64,000 nucleotides of DNA from Photobacterium sp. TLY01 (GTDB taxonomy: Bacteria; Pseudomonadota; Gammaproteobacteria; Enterobacterales; Vibrionaceae), in assembly GCF_021432065.1 (NCBI RefSeq), contig NZ_CP090365.1:806001-870000 (forward strand). Reading direction: 5' to 3'. Each line of letters begins with the position of its first letter. Within the stretch, counting starts at the first letter, position 1. Below are positions 43,704 through 51,815 of the stretch, piece after piece. The translations under genes were made by a program, and so were the position numbers. The notes under the pieces were generated by a model. That model worked only from the letters and a program-made list of their open reading frames with translations, was not told where the DNA came from and did not search any database.

Positions 43704-44336
43704 TTATTGATTCGCTGACGTTGACATCAGTAACCTGGCTCCCAATAAACCCATCAGAGTGCCAGCGACACGGCAAAATCCTTTTCTGGCTTTGAGATAC
43801 AAGTGTTGGGCGCGTGTCGTGGAAAGCAGCAAGGCAACTGTGGCATACCAGCCAAAGTTTGTCATGAAAACACCCAGGCTTAAAAAGATTGGTGTGAGTG
43901 AGGGCACCTCGACGGGCAGTAAAGCTGCAAATACACTGCTGAAAACCATGGCCGTTTTAGGATTACTGAGCTGAGTGGTTAAACCAAAGAAAAAGGATGA
44001 ATACACACTTTTCGTTTTAACCGCCATTATGGATTGAACGCTTGATTGATCCCCTTGCTTCCAGATACGCAGCGCCAACACGCACAGATATAAACCACCC
44101 AGTAGTTTAAAGGTCAGATACAGCTCAGGCACTGTTTTGAATAGTGCCACTAAGCCAAATGACGCAAGTAAGGCAAAAATAAGAGCGCCAGTTCCCATTC
44201 CCAGTGCGACAAAAAACGCCTGTCTTCTGGAATCAGACATAGCCGTTTGAGCTACGAGCAGAAATGAGGGACCAGGCACCATGGCACCCAGTGTCAGCAA
44301 GCCCAGCATGGGCAAAAGGAAATCATACGATTGCAT
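43704..44336 (-). CDS. LysE family amino-acid exporter
   Basis: A 210-residue inner-membrane protein with about six segments. The signature GAMVPGPSFLLVAQTAMSDSRRQAFFVALGMGTGALIF (about 16-54) is the LysE/RhtB family hallmark, and the NPKTAMVFSSVFAALLP block follows. It exports amino acids or homoserine-lactone-type molecules; the substrate is unknown. A second LysE-family gene lies at 60147. The start has GGGAGAAA four bases upstream. Confidence 0.92.
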   Translation of the reverse strand: MQSYDFLLPMLGLLTLGAMVPGPSFLLVAQTAMSDSRRQAFFVALGMGTGALIFALLASFGLVALFKTVPELYLTFKLLGGLYLCVLALRIWKQGDQSSVQSIMAVKTKSVYSSFFFGLTTQLSNPKTAMVFSSVFAALLPVEVPSLTPIFLSLGVFMTNFGWYATVALLLSTTRAQHLYLKARKGFCRVAGTLMGLLGARLLMSTSANQ

Positions 44337-44348
44337 TTTCTCTCCCGG

Positions 44349-44777
44349 TTATCGGTATAAACTGAATTTTCCGGTGAAGGACTTCAGGGTCTCTATGTCA
44401 CCGAACAGGCAGATCCCCAGATATTCTAATTCACGCTCCGGGGTTTCCTTTGTCCATACTTGCTGGGCAATCGATCCGCCTTCAGTCATGGTGTGCGTGA
44501 AATCGGTAAAGGCAATCTTGTGCTTGATAGCTTCTTCCCTGACTTTGCGAATTTTGTTCGAGTTATCTGCTTTCAGTACAATAAACGGATAGTGAGACAA
44601 ACTCGGATGGCAGTTGCCATCAGCATCATAATAATCAATGTATTCAGTCCCTTGCTGATCCACCAGATGAGAGAGTCCGGCACTCAGGTGGCCCAGTACA
44701 TTTAGTGTTCGGCCTGTATCCATTTTTTTACTTAATACTGCAATAAAGCGCTTTTGATCTTCGTCTGGCAAGCTCAT
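44349..44777 (-). CDS. DUF2000 family protein
   Basis: A 142-residue protein with the DUF2000 pattern: RFIAVLSKKMDTGRTLNVLGHLSAGLS near the start and SHYPFIVLKADNSNKIRKVREEA in the middle. DUF2000 proteins have a peptidyl-tRNA hydrolase-II-like fold but no confirmed activity. It ends 12 bp before the LysE gene start on the same strand, so the two are probably cotranscribed. Confidence 0.82.
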   Translation of the reverse strand: MSLPDEDQKRFIAVLSKKMDTGRTLNVLGHLSAGLSHLVDQQGTEYIDYYDADGNCHPSLSHYPFIVLKADNSNKIRKVREEAIKHKIAFTDFTHTMTEGGSIAQQVWTKETPERELEYLGICLFGDIETLKSFTGKFSLYR

Positions 44778-45009
44778 TGATGTGTTTCCTTATTCTTTCA
44801 ATATTTCTCAGAAACGTAACGTTTAGGCTGTTTTTCTGTTTCACATAGGCAAAACAATATGCATCTCTGCTGATGAAGCGTCAATCCAATCACAAACAAT
44901 TGTTGTAAGCGCAGGAAAATGCTGTGCAGTCTCAGGAAGATGCAGAACTTAATCTCTCTGCAGGATTTATTTTTTTGCACGTGATATTGAAGCCGCAGAT
45001 ATGTAATTG

Positions 45010-45037
45010 CAGGGCACGCATCAAGTGCCCTGTTTTA
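45010..45037. terminator. Hairpin downstream of the cupin gene
   Basis: CAGGGCAC (45010-45017) pairs with GTGCCCTG (45025-45032), with TTTTA on the plus-strand side. It lies 16 bp past the cupin stop on the minus strand, where the U-tract is poor. Which strand it serves is uncertain. Confidence 0.5.
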
Positions 45038-45048
45038 CTTGTGTGGCG

Positions 45049-45453
45049 CTAGTGGTCATGTTGTCTGTGCTGGGTATCTTCACCGGCTGTGATAAACAGC
45101 ATACGTGCCGAGTGTTCTATTTTTGCCGTGTGCCATACGCCTTTGGGGACAAACACGTATGAGCCAGGGGACTCCAACCTGACTTCCTGTATCCCTTCCG
45201 GCATTACCAGTTGAAATGTCGCTGATCCGGAGAGCAGGATGACAATTTCATCGCCTTTGGGATGTACTTCGCTGCTTGGCCAGTCAGACGTAAAATCGTG
45301 CAGGCTGACCAGAAATTCATGATGAAAATCACCAAGCTCGCCTGCCATTAAGCGAGGCCAGAACGTGTCATTCATCTCAAGAAGCTCAATACTCGCGTCG
45401 TTTCTCAGCCGAATTGCGCTGCCGGCGAGGTGTTGCGGCTGCTTTCGCGTCAT
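45049..45453 (-). CDS. Cupin domain protein
   Basis: A 134-residue single-cupin beta-barrel. The first cupin motif is SEVHPKGDEIVILLSGSATF (about 60-79), and the second is PGSYVFVPKGVWHTAKIEHSARMLFIT (about 95-121), with metal-ligand candidates His63, Glu69 and His107. The metal and reaction are unknown. The AAGGA ribosome site is clear. It is a single gene. Confidence 0.82.
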   Translation of the reverse strand: MTRKQPQHLAGSAIRLRNDASIELLEMNDTFWPRLMAGELGDFHHEFLVSLHDFTSDWPSSEVHPKGDEIVILLSGSATFQLVMPEGIQEVRLESPGSYVFVPKGVWHTAKIEHSARMLFITAGEDTQHRQHDH

Positions 45454-45553
45454 GTTGAATCCTTTCTCGTTGCATGGGTATCAAAACGGTGGGAACACAT
45501 GCAAAAAGATAGCAGATATCAACGATTAGTCCTGAGATGCGTCCTGAAAGTCA

Positions 45554-46018
45554 TCAGGCTTCAAGCTGATACGCCAGCGCATCTTCAGGTGTGAAATTGC
45601 TTTTAAACGTGAAAGCAAACGGACTGTCTCCCTGACGCCTCAGGTACTCAAGACGCGCTTTGGCTTCCGCGATGGTCGGGATATGATCATCTTCCACCCA
45701 CCACAGCACATATGTATCTTCTGCCGGACGATGAAACCACTCCGCTTTACGACGCATGATGTCGCGGTGATGGGTCCGGAACATAAAGTTTTTCAGCGAA
45801 TCCACCGACTCCCAGACAGACATGTTGACAATGATATTCGGGTCATCGAAAGCCTGGATGCTGGTTGCGTCGCCGGATTCATCCTGAAGCCGCCATATAA
45901 AACCTTCGCTGCTTTCTGCAATGGCATTTACTGATGCCAGATTATCGACAAAATCTTTGATCTCAGGTGCATCCATGGGGTATTTCGCAAGGGCAATGTT
46001 CAGTTGTGCGAGTTTCAT
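45554..46018 (-). CDS. DUF3291 family protein
   Basis: A 154-residue protein with the DUF3291 pattern: KLAQLNIALAKYPMDAPEIKDFVDNLASVNAIAESSEGFIWRL and VNMSVWESVDSLKNFMFRTHHRDIMRRKAEWF. It is a dimeric alpha/beta-barrel-type fold of unknown function, distantly like ABM proteins. The start has an AAGGAAG site. It is monocistronic. Confidence 0.82.
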   Translation of the reverse strand: MKLAQLNIALAKYPMDAPEIKDFVDNLASVNAIAESSEGFIWRLQDESGDATSIQAFDDPNIIVNMSVWESVDSLKNFMFRTHHRDIMRRKAEWFHRPAEDTYVLWWVEDDHIPTIAEAKARLEYLRRQGDSPFAFTFKSNFTPEDALAYQLEA

Positions 46019-46119
46019 GTTTCTTCCTTGATGTTGTCAGCCAAGACAGGGCTTGTTTTAGTGTTGTTCGTCATTGAATCACATCAACAGTGTGTTGAAT
46101 CGTGATGGGCCAGGTATTC

Positions 46120-46470
46120 TCAGACAATACCGGGGTAAAAACGGTTCCAGCCGAGCAGCAGACAAGCTGCAAAACCGACCCATATCAGAGTTGCTAAACT
46201 CAGAGTCCAGAATAGCGTAAACCGATAGCTAAAGTAGTACACGGCTATCAGATAAGCGGCATAGGGAATTAAAGAGTACAGACTGAACAGAGCGGTTACT
46301 CTCAAATCCGACATGGTTCGCTCTGTGCCAATAATATAGTGGGCAATTAAGGCAAAAGTTGGAAATAAGGGCACTAAACCTGCAATGAAAAAGCTTTTAC
46401 TCTTGGACAGTATCGCAATCAGCAGTACAGCTAGCGCCCCCAGCAGACACTTAAGAAACAGAGATACCAT
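46120..46470 (-). CDS. GlpM-like membrane protein
   Basis: A 116-residue membrane protein starting MVSLFLKCLLGALAVLLIAILSKSKSFFIAGLVPLFPTFALIAHY, the GlpM pattern, with four hydrophobic segments. GlpM was first linked to alginate biosynthesis in Pseudomonas, but its molecular role is unknown. The in-frame extension to 46479 would start at TTG; the ATG at 46470 is preferred. Confidence 0.8.
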   Translation of the reverse strand: MVSLFLKCLLGALAVLLIAILSKSKSFFIAGLVPLFPTFALIAHYIIGTERTMSDLRVTALFSLYSLIPYAAYLIAVYYFSYRFTLFWTLSLATLIWVGFAACLLLGWNRFYPGIV

Positions 46471-46902
46471 TGAAATCAATCCATCAAAAAAATGAGATTA
46501 TAAGCTTTAGCAATAAAAATACTGTGAACAGTATTTTGTATTCATCACTTGAGTAAAAAAGCTCTCACTGAGACTTGAAGCTGATCAACCAGACTATATA
46601 GATATTTTTATTACATTATTAACTATGCTTTTTAATCGATATAAAGTGATGTCTCGTTACTCATCGTCATGGAAGGACAAAGACTTTATTGTTATTGACC
46701 ACCTGTTACTGAAAGTAGATTGCATATTTGATATCGATTACATTGTTTAATTTTCATACATCACGTTGTTTTTACTGTGTTTTTTATTTCAGTTTAATGG
46801 GTTGCTGTACCTCCTAATATAGCGATTTACTGATATGTTATTTGTCTTTTTTTATACGGGATATTTAATTGAATAAATAAAGAGAGGTATAAAAACAAGT
46901 CA

Positions 46903-46932
46903 TTGACTTTTTATTAAATGCATTGATATAAC
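46903..46932 (+). promoter_or_regulatory. Sigma-70-type promoter of the aerolysin-family gene
   Basis: TTGACT (46903-46908) and TATAAC (46927-46932) with an 18-bp spacer. The -35 matches consensus in 5 of 6 positions and so does the -10. The predicted start is near 46939, 76 nt before the ATG. Confidence 0.65.
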
Positions 46933-46973
46933 GGCGTTGCATATGAGTGAGGTATTTATTCGCTACATATGAT

Positions 46974-46989
46974 TTTGCATTGATGCAAA
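46974..46989. promoter_or_regulatory. Perfect dyad in the toxin gene leader
   Basis: TTTGCAT-TG-ATGCAAA is a 7+7 inverted repeat 25 bp before the toxin start and just upstream of its AAGG ribosome site. It could be an operator or an RNA hairpin. The trans-acting factor is unknown. Confidence 0.5.
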
Positions 46990-47014
46990 CCAGCATATCT
47001 CTAAGAAGGTCTCA

Positions 47015-48475
47015 ATGAAAAAACAAATAACGCCTTTATTAATATTATTACCTTTTGGTCATATAGCGTCCGCTGCTGCACTGGAAACCAGTGCATTTTA
47101 TCCGGAGGAAGTTGAAATTCATTACAATCTCGGTCCTGAAATCTGTAAAGCCGATTTCCGGCCAGTGACGCGTTCAGAAGCATTGCGCTTCCGAGATGCG
47201 ATCATGAACAAAATCGGAAAGTGGTCTTATGTGACTTTAGCCGATGGCTGGGTCATTATGGGGCCTGGTTACATGGGTGAAATTAAACAGGGAACCGCCA
47301 GCCATACCGCTTGTTATCCTCTGAACGCAGACACAAACATTTTATCTTTCCCTGCTATTTCTATTGATGAAGGCTCTAAAGAGCGAGTTGAATGGACATT
47401 GCTCAATGATCAGGACGGTTTTATAAAACCTGCCGCGTATCTGGCTCACCATATGGGTTATGCCTGGGTGGGTGGCCCGAAAGGAAGCCAGGTTGGCGAT
47501 GACATGAAGGTCTGGTGGGACAGCCATGAAAGCGCCTGGAAGATTCGGGGGAATGACGGTCCGTGTGACGGATACCGCTGCCAGGATATGACAACCATCT
47601 CGGCGAAAAACTTTGCATACACCATGGATCCGGCTTCATTTAAAATCGACGGATCGATTGTGAATTCAAATAGTCAGCTGGTGAATACGATCACCTCGAC
47701 GGCGATTAATAAAACCAGCATTCAGCAGCAATACGTGATTGATATCAGTTACAACACGTCCACCAGCTGGTCGCAAAGTAATGATTACAGCTTCAGTGAA
47801 AGTATTGCGGTTTCCAGTACGTTCAAAAGCCCTGAAGTGACAGGCGGCGTTGAGAAATCAATCTCTGTGACTTTTGGTGCCACTCAGGCATGGGGAAGCA
47901 CCAGCGGCGGTGAAGAAAGTAACCGAGTGACGATTCAGGCAAGACCGGTTGTGCCGGCCAATAGCGCACTGAAAGTACTGTTGAACGTGTACCGGGCTGA
48001 TATCTCTTATCCTTACGTCTTTGACGCGGATGTATCCTATGAGCTGGGTTTTGATGGTTTCATGCGCTGGTCGGGCAACGGCTTGCTGTGGCACCCGGAA
48101 GACAGACCCGATTTTACGACCAGTTTTGCGATTGGCCGTTTCGCCGACAATGAAAAGAGTCTGGAATTTCAGTGGGATCACCGTGATATTACGGGCATGA
48201 ACAAAACCTGGGACTGGAACTGGATCGCACAGACAGCGGGCTCTTATGACACCCGCTATTGGTTAGGCAAAGTGCTGGCGCCAAAGAAAGCACGTGTTAA
48301 AGGCCAGTTTTACGCAGAAGATCAGTTTACTGGCGAGCTGTATTTTGAAGAGATTGCTCTTCCTCAGGGTGACTCAAATACCGCCACAATGGAAAAGAGC
48401 ATTCAGGATCAACTTGAAGATGCTGGCCTGAAGGATGTTCAGGTCTCGGTCCGGAAAACCAATGCCGGGGTGTAA
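47015..48475 (+). CDS. Aerolysin-family pore-forming toxin
   Basis: A 486-residue secreted protein with a signal peptide (about 1-22). Strong resemblance to Aeromonas aerolysin runs along its length: GWVIMGPGYMGEIKQGTAS (78-96), FIKPAAYLAHHMGYAWVGG (136-154), CDGYRC (184-189), YRADISYPYVFDADVSY (326-342) and DWNW (400-403). All four aerolysin cysteines are kept (Cys44, Cys100, Cys184, Cys189). The Ser/Thr-rich stretch 242-275 corresponds to the prestem loop that forms the beta barrel. The C-terminal region is about 14 residues shorter, and the aerolysin polybasic activation loop is absent (LPQGDSNTATMEKSIQDQL at 449-467 instead). The promoter, AAGG ribosome site and terminator are all clear, so it is a self-contained gene. 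Confidence 0.94.
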   Translation: MKKQITPLLILLPFGHIASAAALETSAFYPEEVEIHYNLGPEICKADFRPVTRSEALRFRDAIMNKIGKWSYVTLADGWVIMGPGYMGEIKQGTASHTACYPLNADTNILSFPAISIDEGSKERVEWTLLNDQDGFIKPAAYLAHHMGYAWVGGPKGSQVGDDMKVWWDSHESAWKIRGNDGPCDGYRCQDMTTISAKNFAYTMDPASFKIDGSIVNSNSQLVNTITSTAINKTSIQQQYVIDISYNTSTSWSQSNDYSFSESIAVSSTFKSPEVTGGVEKSISVTFGATQAWGSTSGGEESNRVTIQARPVVPANSALKVLLNVYRADISYPYVFDADVSYELGFDGFMRWSGNGLLWHPEDRPDFTTSFAIGRFADNEKSLEFQWDHRDITGMNKTWDWNWIAQTAGSYDTRYWLGKVLAPKKARVKGQFYAEDQFTGELYFEEIALPQGDSNTATMEKSIQDQLEDAGLKDVQVSVRKTNAGV

Positions 48476-48493
48476 CGCTTTGTAACGACCAGA

Positions 48494-48530
48494 AAAAAAC
48501 CGGAAATCCAGACGGGGTTTCCGGTTTTTT
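48494..48530. terminator. Strong bidirectional terminator
   Basis: Bases 48494-48506 (ending CCGGAAA) pair with 48518-48530 (TTTCCGG plus T6), loop of 11 nt. A-run and T-run flanks make it effective on both strands. It ends the toxin gene on the plus strand and the cob operon on the minus strand. Confidence 0.88.
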
Positions 48531-48586
48531 CGGATCGCAAGTCTCTGTCATTCAGATTAAAACAGGCTGGCAGTCAGGCCAAATCG

Positions 48587-49198
48587 TTAGTAGATTGAGC
48601 CAATCTGTTTCACGGCAAAATAGGGCTGGTTCTCTATCACAGTGACCTGGATTTGGGTGATGCTGCCATTGCGAATCGTTAAATTTGAATACCATTGCGG
48701 GTTTTCCCAGTCGAGGCCAAGCACATCCGCAACAATGGCGCGGATCACGCCGCCGTGCGTCACGATTAATACATCGTTTCGCAGTTCGTTGACGATCCTG
48801 CTCCAACAGCCGGTTACCCGCTTGCAGAAGCTTTCCAGCGATTCGGCATCAGGTAAACCTGAGCTGGCCGGGTTGTGCCAGAATTGCTCAAGTAACTGCC
48901 ACACTTGACTCCCGCTGGTGATTGTCTCAAACGGTGTGCCATCTAACTGACCAAAGTGCATTTCTTGTAATGCCGGCTCGCACACCAGAGGGTGTTCACC
49001 TGCCAGTAATTCAGCCAGTGATAAGCAGCGACGCAAAGGCGAACTGATCACGGTTTGATAGCCGATATCAGCGTGGGTCAGAGAATCACTGATAGCCTGA
49101 TTGGTTGCGGGACACACGCCGATATCCGTTGAGCCGTACAAAGCGGGTGCGCCATTCACTTTCCCGTGGCGGATGAATGTGACGGTAAAGGTTTTCAC
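48587..49198 (-). CDS. cobC: Alpha-ribazole phosphatase-type histidine phosphatase
   Basis: A 203-residue histidine-phosphatase-superfamily enzyme with the N-terminal RHG motif (TFIRHGKVNGAPALYG, His12) and a second catalytic His in VTHGGVIRAIV near residue 146. In the cob cluster the expected role is dephosphorylation of alpha-ribazole 5'-phosphate in nucleotide-loop assembly. Its ATG overlaps the cobU stop by four bases (ATGA). It is the last gene before the terminator. Confidence 0.88.
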   Translation of the reverse strand: MKTFTVTFIRHGKVNGAPALYGSTDIGVCPATNQAISDSLTHADIGYQTVISSPLRRCLSLAELLAGEHPLVCEPALQEMHFGQLDGTPFETITSGSQVWQLLEQFWHNPASSGLPDAESLESFCKRVTGCWSRIVNELRNDVLIVTHGGVIRAIVADVLGLDWENPQWYSNLTIRNGSITQIQVTVIENQPYFAVKQIGSIY

Positions 49199-49749
49199 CG
49201 GGCGCTCCCTTTTAACTGGAGCGGTAAGCCGGCTGCAACCAGCGTGACTTCATCGGCAATGGCGGCGAACTGCTGATTCATGCGGCCGGCGTTGTCGACA
49301 AAATAGCGGCTCACTTCACCGAGCGGTACCACCCCCATGCCGACTTCGTTCGAGACAAAGATCAACCGGGCCTGACTGTTTTTTGCCGCCTGCACCAGCT
49401 CGGTAATGTGTGCTTCCAGCGCCTCATTGCTGCATGCCTCGCCCAGTGAAAAAATCACGTTATTCAGCCAGAGGGTTAAACACTCGATCAACACCACATC
49501 GTTCGCGGTAAACTGAGTGAGCAGGCTGGCCAGCTCCAACGCACATTCATGCTCAGACCAGTCAGCCCCACGTTGTTGCTGATGGTGTTTGATCCGCAGA
49601 CGCATTTCATCATCAAAAGGCGTGGCTGTGGCGACATAATGCAGTCTTTTGCCCTGTGTTGCTTTCCCTTTGGCTTGCTGCTCGGCAAAACGTGATTTGC
49701 CGGATCGTGCACCGCCGAGTATCAGGCTCATTGTCGCTTGAATCGTCAT
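49195..49749 (-). CDS. cobU: Adenosylcobinamide kinase / guanylyltransferase
   Basis: A 184-residue bifunctional enzyme that phosphorylates adenosylcobinamide and adds GMP to form AdoCbi-GDP. The P-loop is LILGGARSGKSRFAE near residues 9-22, and the CobU pattern HYVATATPFDDEMRLRIKHHQQQRG (about 36-60) contains the guanylylated His. Overlaps cobC by four bases and lies one base after cobS. Confidence 0.95.
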   Translation of the reverse strand: MTIQATMSLILGGARSGKSRFAEQQAKGKATQGKRLHYVATATPFDDEMRLRIKHHQQQRGADWSEHECALELASLLTQFTANDVVLIECLTLWLNNVIFSLGEACSNEALEAHITELVQAAKNSQARLIFVSNEVGMGVVPLGEVSRYFVDNAGRMNQQFAAIADEVTLVAAGLPLQLKGSAR

Positions 49750-49750
49750 T

Positions 49751-50530
49751 TTATCCCCATTGGTTGTAAACTGAGGCGATAAGGATCAGGTAAATCAACA
49801 GTTCCATGAGCTGTTGCGCGGCGCCCAGACAGTCACCGGTAAACCCGCCAAGCCGTGCATTCAGCCAGGCCTTGAAACCTGTGCGAAACACAACCGCCGC
49901 CACGATCAGCAACAGTGTCAGTTCAGGTGTTAGTGTCAGACAGACGAGAACACCGGTCGCCACTAAAAAGAGTAACTCAGGCAAAGTCTGGGCACTGGCC
50001 AGAGGTTTGCTTTTGCTCGTATTTGTGTCGCTGACATAGTGCATGTCGAAAATCAGTGAGGCTGCCACGGTTCGGCTGAGTGTGTAGGCGACAATCAGGA
50101 CAGCGGTCAGTTCAGTGTGCATTGCCAGATAGCTGAGCATGATAAATTTACCCAGCAAGGCCATGATCAGGGTGGCGGCACCGTAAGTGCCGATCCGACT
50201 GTCTTTCATAATAACCAGACGGCGCTCTGTCGTCATGCCCCCGCCAATGCCGTCGGCCATGTCGGTCAGACCATCCTCATGAAAAGCCCCCGTCAGCAGC
50301 AGGCTGAACACCATAGTGATAAAGACGGCTAACTGTGGTGGTAACCAGGCTGCTGACAGACTGTAAACCATAGCGCACAAGGCCCCCAGTACCAGCCCAA
50401 CCAGTGCAAAGTATCGCCCGGCCCGATTCATCCGTTCGTCGGAATAGGGCGTAGATGCCGGAATGGGCAGGCGACTGAAAAACGACACCGCCAGACAGAA
50501 TAACTGGTACTGATAACGAAGGTTGAACAT
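49751..50530 (-). CDS. cobS: Adenosylcobinamide-GDP ribazoletransferase
   Basis: A 259-residue membrane enzyme with about six segments that joins AdoCbi-GDP to alpha-ribazole, giving adenosylcobalamin. The signature [16 protein letters not shown] (about 93-108) supplies the acidic metal-binding residues. The length is normal. It is tightly packed between cobT (adjacent) and cobU (1-bp gap). Confidence 0.95.
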   Translation of the reverse strand: MFNLRYQYQLFCLAVSFFSRLPIPASTPYSDERMNRAGRYFALVGLVLGALCAMVYSLSAAWLPPQLAVFITMVFSLLLTGAFHEDGLTDMADGIGGGMTTERRLVIMKDSRIGTYGAATLIMALLGKFIMLSYLAMHTELTAVLIVAYTLSRTVAASLIFDMHYVSDTNTSKSKPLASAQTLPELLFLVATGVLVCLTLTPELTLLLIVAAVVFRTGFKAWLNARLGGFTGDCLGAAQQLMELLIYLILIASVYNQWG

Positions 50531-51568
50531 TTACACCGTGACTCCGGCATCGGCGAAGCTGGCCATGTGATTGTAAAATTCTGCGCTGGCGCGAAGCAGG
50601 GGATAGGCCAGTGCGGCACCTGTGCCTTCACCCAGCCGCAAGCCTAAATCCAGCATCGGTTGGGCTTCGAGCAGAGCTAACACTTTTTGGTGTCCCTGTT
50701 CTTCAGAACGGTGCGCAAAAATCATCACATCCCGTGCTTCCGGCTTGAGCAATGTCGCAATATAAGCGGCGATCGAAACGATAAAGCCATCCACCAGAAT
50801 CGGCACGCGTTGGTCACTGGCGGCCAGAAAGGCGCCGACCATCTGAACGATTTCAAAACCACCCAGCTCAGCGAGTGCCCGGAGTGGACCCGGTTCACCG
50901 CTTTCATTGTATCTGGCGACACCCTGACGAATCAGACTGATTTTGTTACCCAGTTGAGCATCGCTGATCCCTGTACCTTTACCCACGCAGTAGGCTGCAT
51001 CCGTGGTACTAAGTGCTGATAGCAAAGCAGAAGAACTGCTGGTATTGGCAATGCCCATTTCACCAAACATCAGTACATTACAGCCTGCGGCGATGGTTTG
51101 CTTGGCAATTGAACCGCCCAGTTCCAGTCCCTCAGCAACTTGCTGCTGGCTCATGGCGGCTTTGTGGGCAAGATTGTGGGTCCCGGCGCCCAGACGCTGG
51201 ACGATGTAATCAGGATGATCGGTTTCAACCGGCTTCAGTATGCCGCAATCAATCACTTTGAGATTGATGTTGTTCATGCGGCAAAACTGATTAATCGCCG
51301 CACCGCCGGCAAGAAAATTAAGCACCATTTGCTGGGTTACTTCGCTGGGGGCAATACTGACCCCTTCTTTGGCTATGCCATGATCACCGGCAAACAGCAG
51401 CATGGTGGGCTGAGTCAAGGCAATGTGGGTAACGGCTTCTTTCTGTCCCTGACTTTGTATTAAAGCAAGCTGGTGGGCTGTGGTTTCGAGTTGTCCCAAC
51501 GCGCCCAGAGGCTTGGTTTTGTTATCGATACGTTCCTGAATGACTGCTGAGTGGCGAGTGTCTAACAT
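50531..51568 (-). CDS. cobT: Nicotinate-nucleotide--dimethylbenzimidazole phosphoribosyltransferase
   Basis: A 345-residue enzyme making alpha-ribazole phosphate from NaMN and dimethylbenzimidazole. Typical landmarks are [20 protein letters not shown] (about 57-76), [20 protein letters not shown] (about 166-185) and the C-terminal [13 protein letters not shown] (near residue 317) with the catalytic glutamate. It heads the cobT-cobS-cobU-cobC operon. No cobalamin riboswitch could be found in the 247 bp upstream. Confidence 0.95.
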   Translation of the reverse strand: MLDTRHSAVIQERIDNKTKPLGALGQLETTAHQLALIQSQGQKEAVTHIALTQPTMLLFAGDHGIAKEGVSIAPSEVTQQMVLNFLAGGAAINQFCRMNNINLKVIDCGILKPVETDHPDYIVQRLGAGTHNLAHKAAMSQQQVAEGLELGGSIAKQTIAAGCNVLMFGEMGIANTSSSSALLSALSTTDAAYCVGKGTGISDAQLGNKISLIRQGVARYNESGEPGPLRALAELGGFEIVQMVGAFLAASDQRVPILVDGFIVSIAAYIATLLKPEARDVMIFAHRSEEQGHQKVLALLEAQPMLDLGLRLGEGTGAALAYPLLRASAEFYNHMASFADAGVTV

Positions 51569-51777
51569 GATTTTTAACGCTCCGGTTCAGTGTTTTCCAT
51601 AATCAATGTATTGCAGTTTACTCGCCAGTGGGTTCACTATCCAGTGAAAGCAAAGTGTTTGATATTGTGGCTTCAAAATGACAGGAACAGGGCGTGGAAT
51701 CTGCAGGAGGGCTCAAACTTTTTTTCGGGCCGGGCTTCGCCTGAAAGAAGATATGGCGGTTTTACCAGTGATGAAAT

Positions 51778-51806
51778 TCACAGGCCAGAGAATACCCGGC
51801 CTGTGA
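51778..51806 (-). terminator. Hairpin after the flavin amine oxidase gene
   Basis: TCACAGGCC and GGCCTGTGA (51778-51786/51798-51806) form a 9-bp perfect stem, 10 bp past the oxidase stop on the minus strand. It is followed by AATTTC, a weak U-tract. Confidence 0.55.
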
Positions 51807-51815
51807 TTGATTCCC

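Larger units (their letters stand above)
46471..47014. other. 544-bp AT-rich spacer with the toxin promoter
   Basis: It carries divergent promoters of the GlpM-like gene and the aerolysin-family gene. A strong promoter for the toxin is at 46903-46932 and a dyad at 46974-46989. TGCATTGAT occurs twice, at 46919-46927 and 46976-46984. The rest is AT-rich without coding frames. Confidence 0.5.

Noticed and set aside
51569..51815. Possible cobalamin riboswitch upstream of cobT
   Set aside because: No B12-box core and no aptamer-like junction; only a short CCAGTG/CACTGG hairpin.
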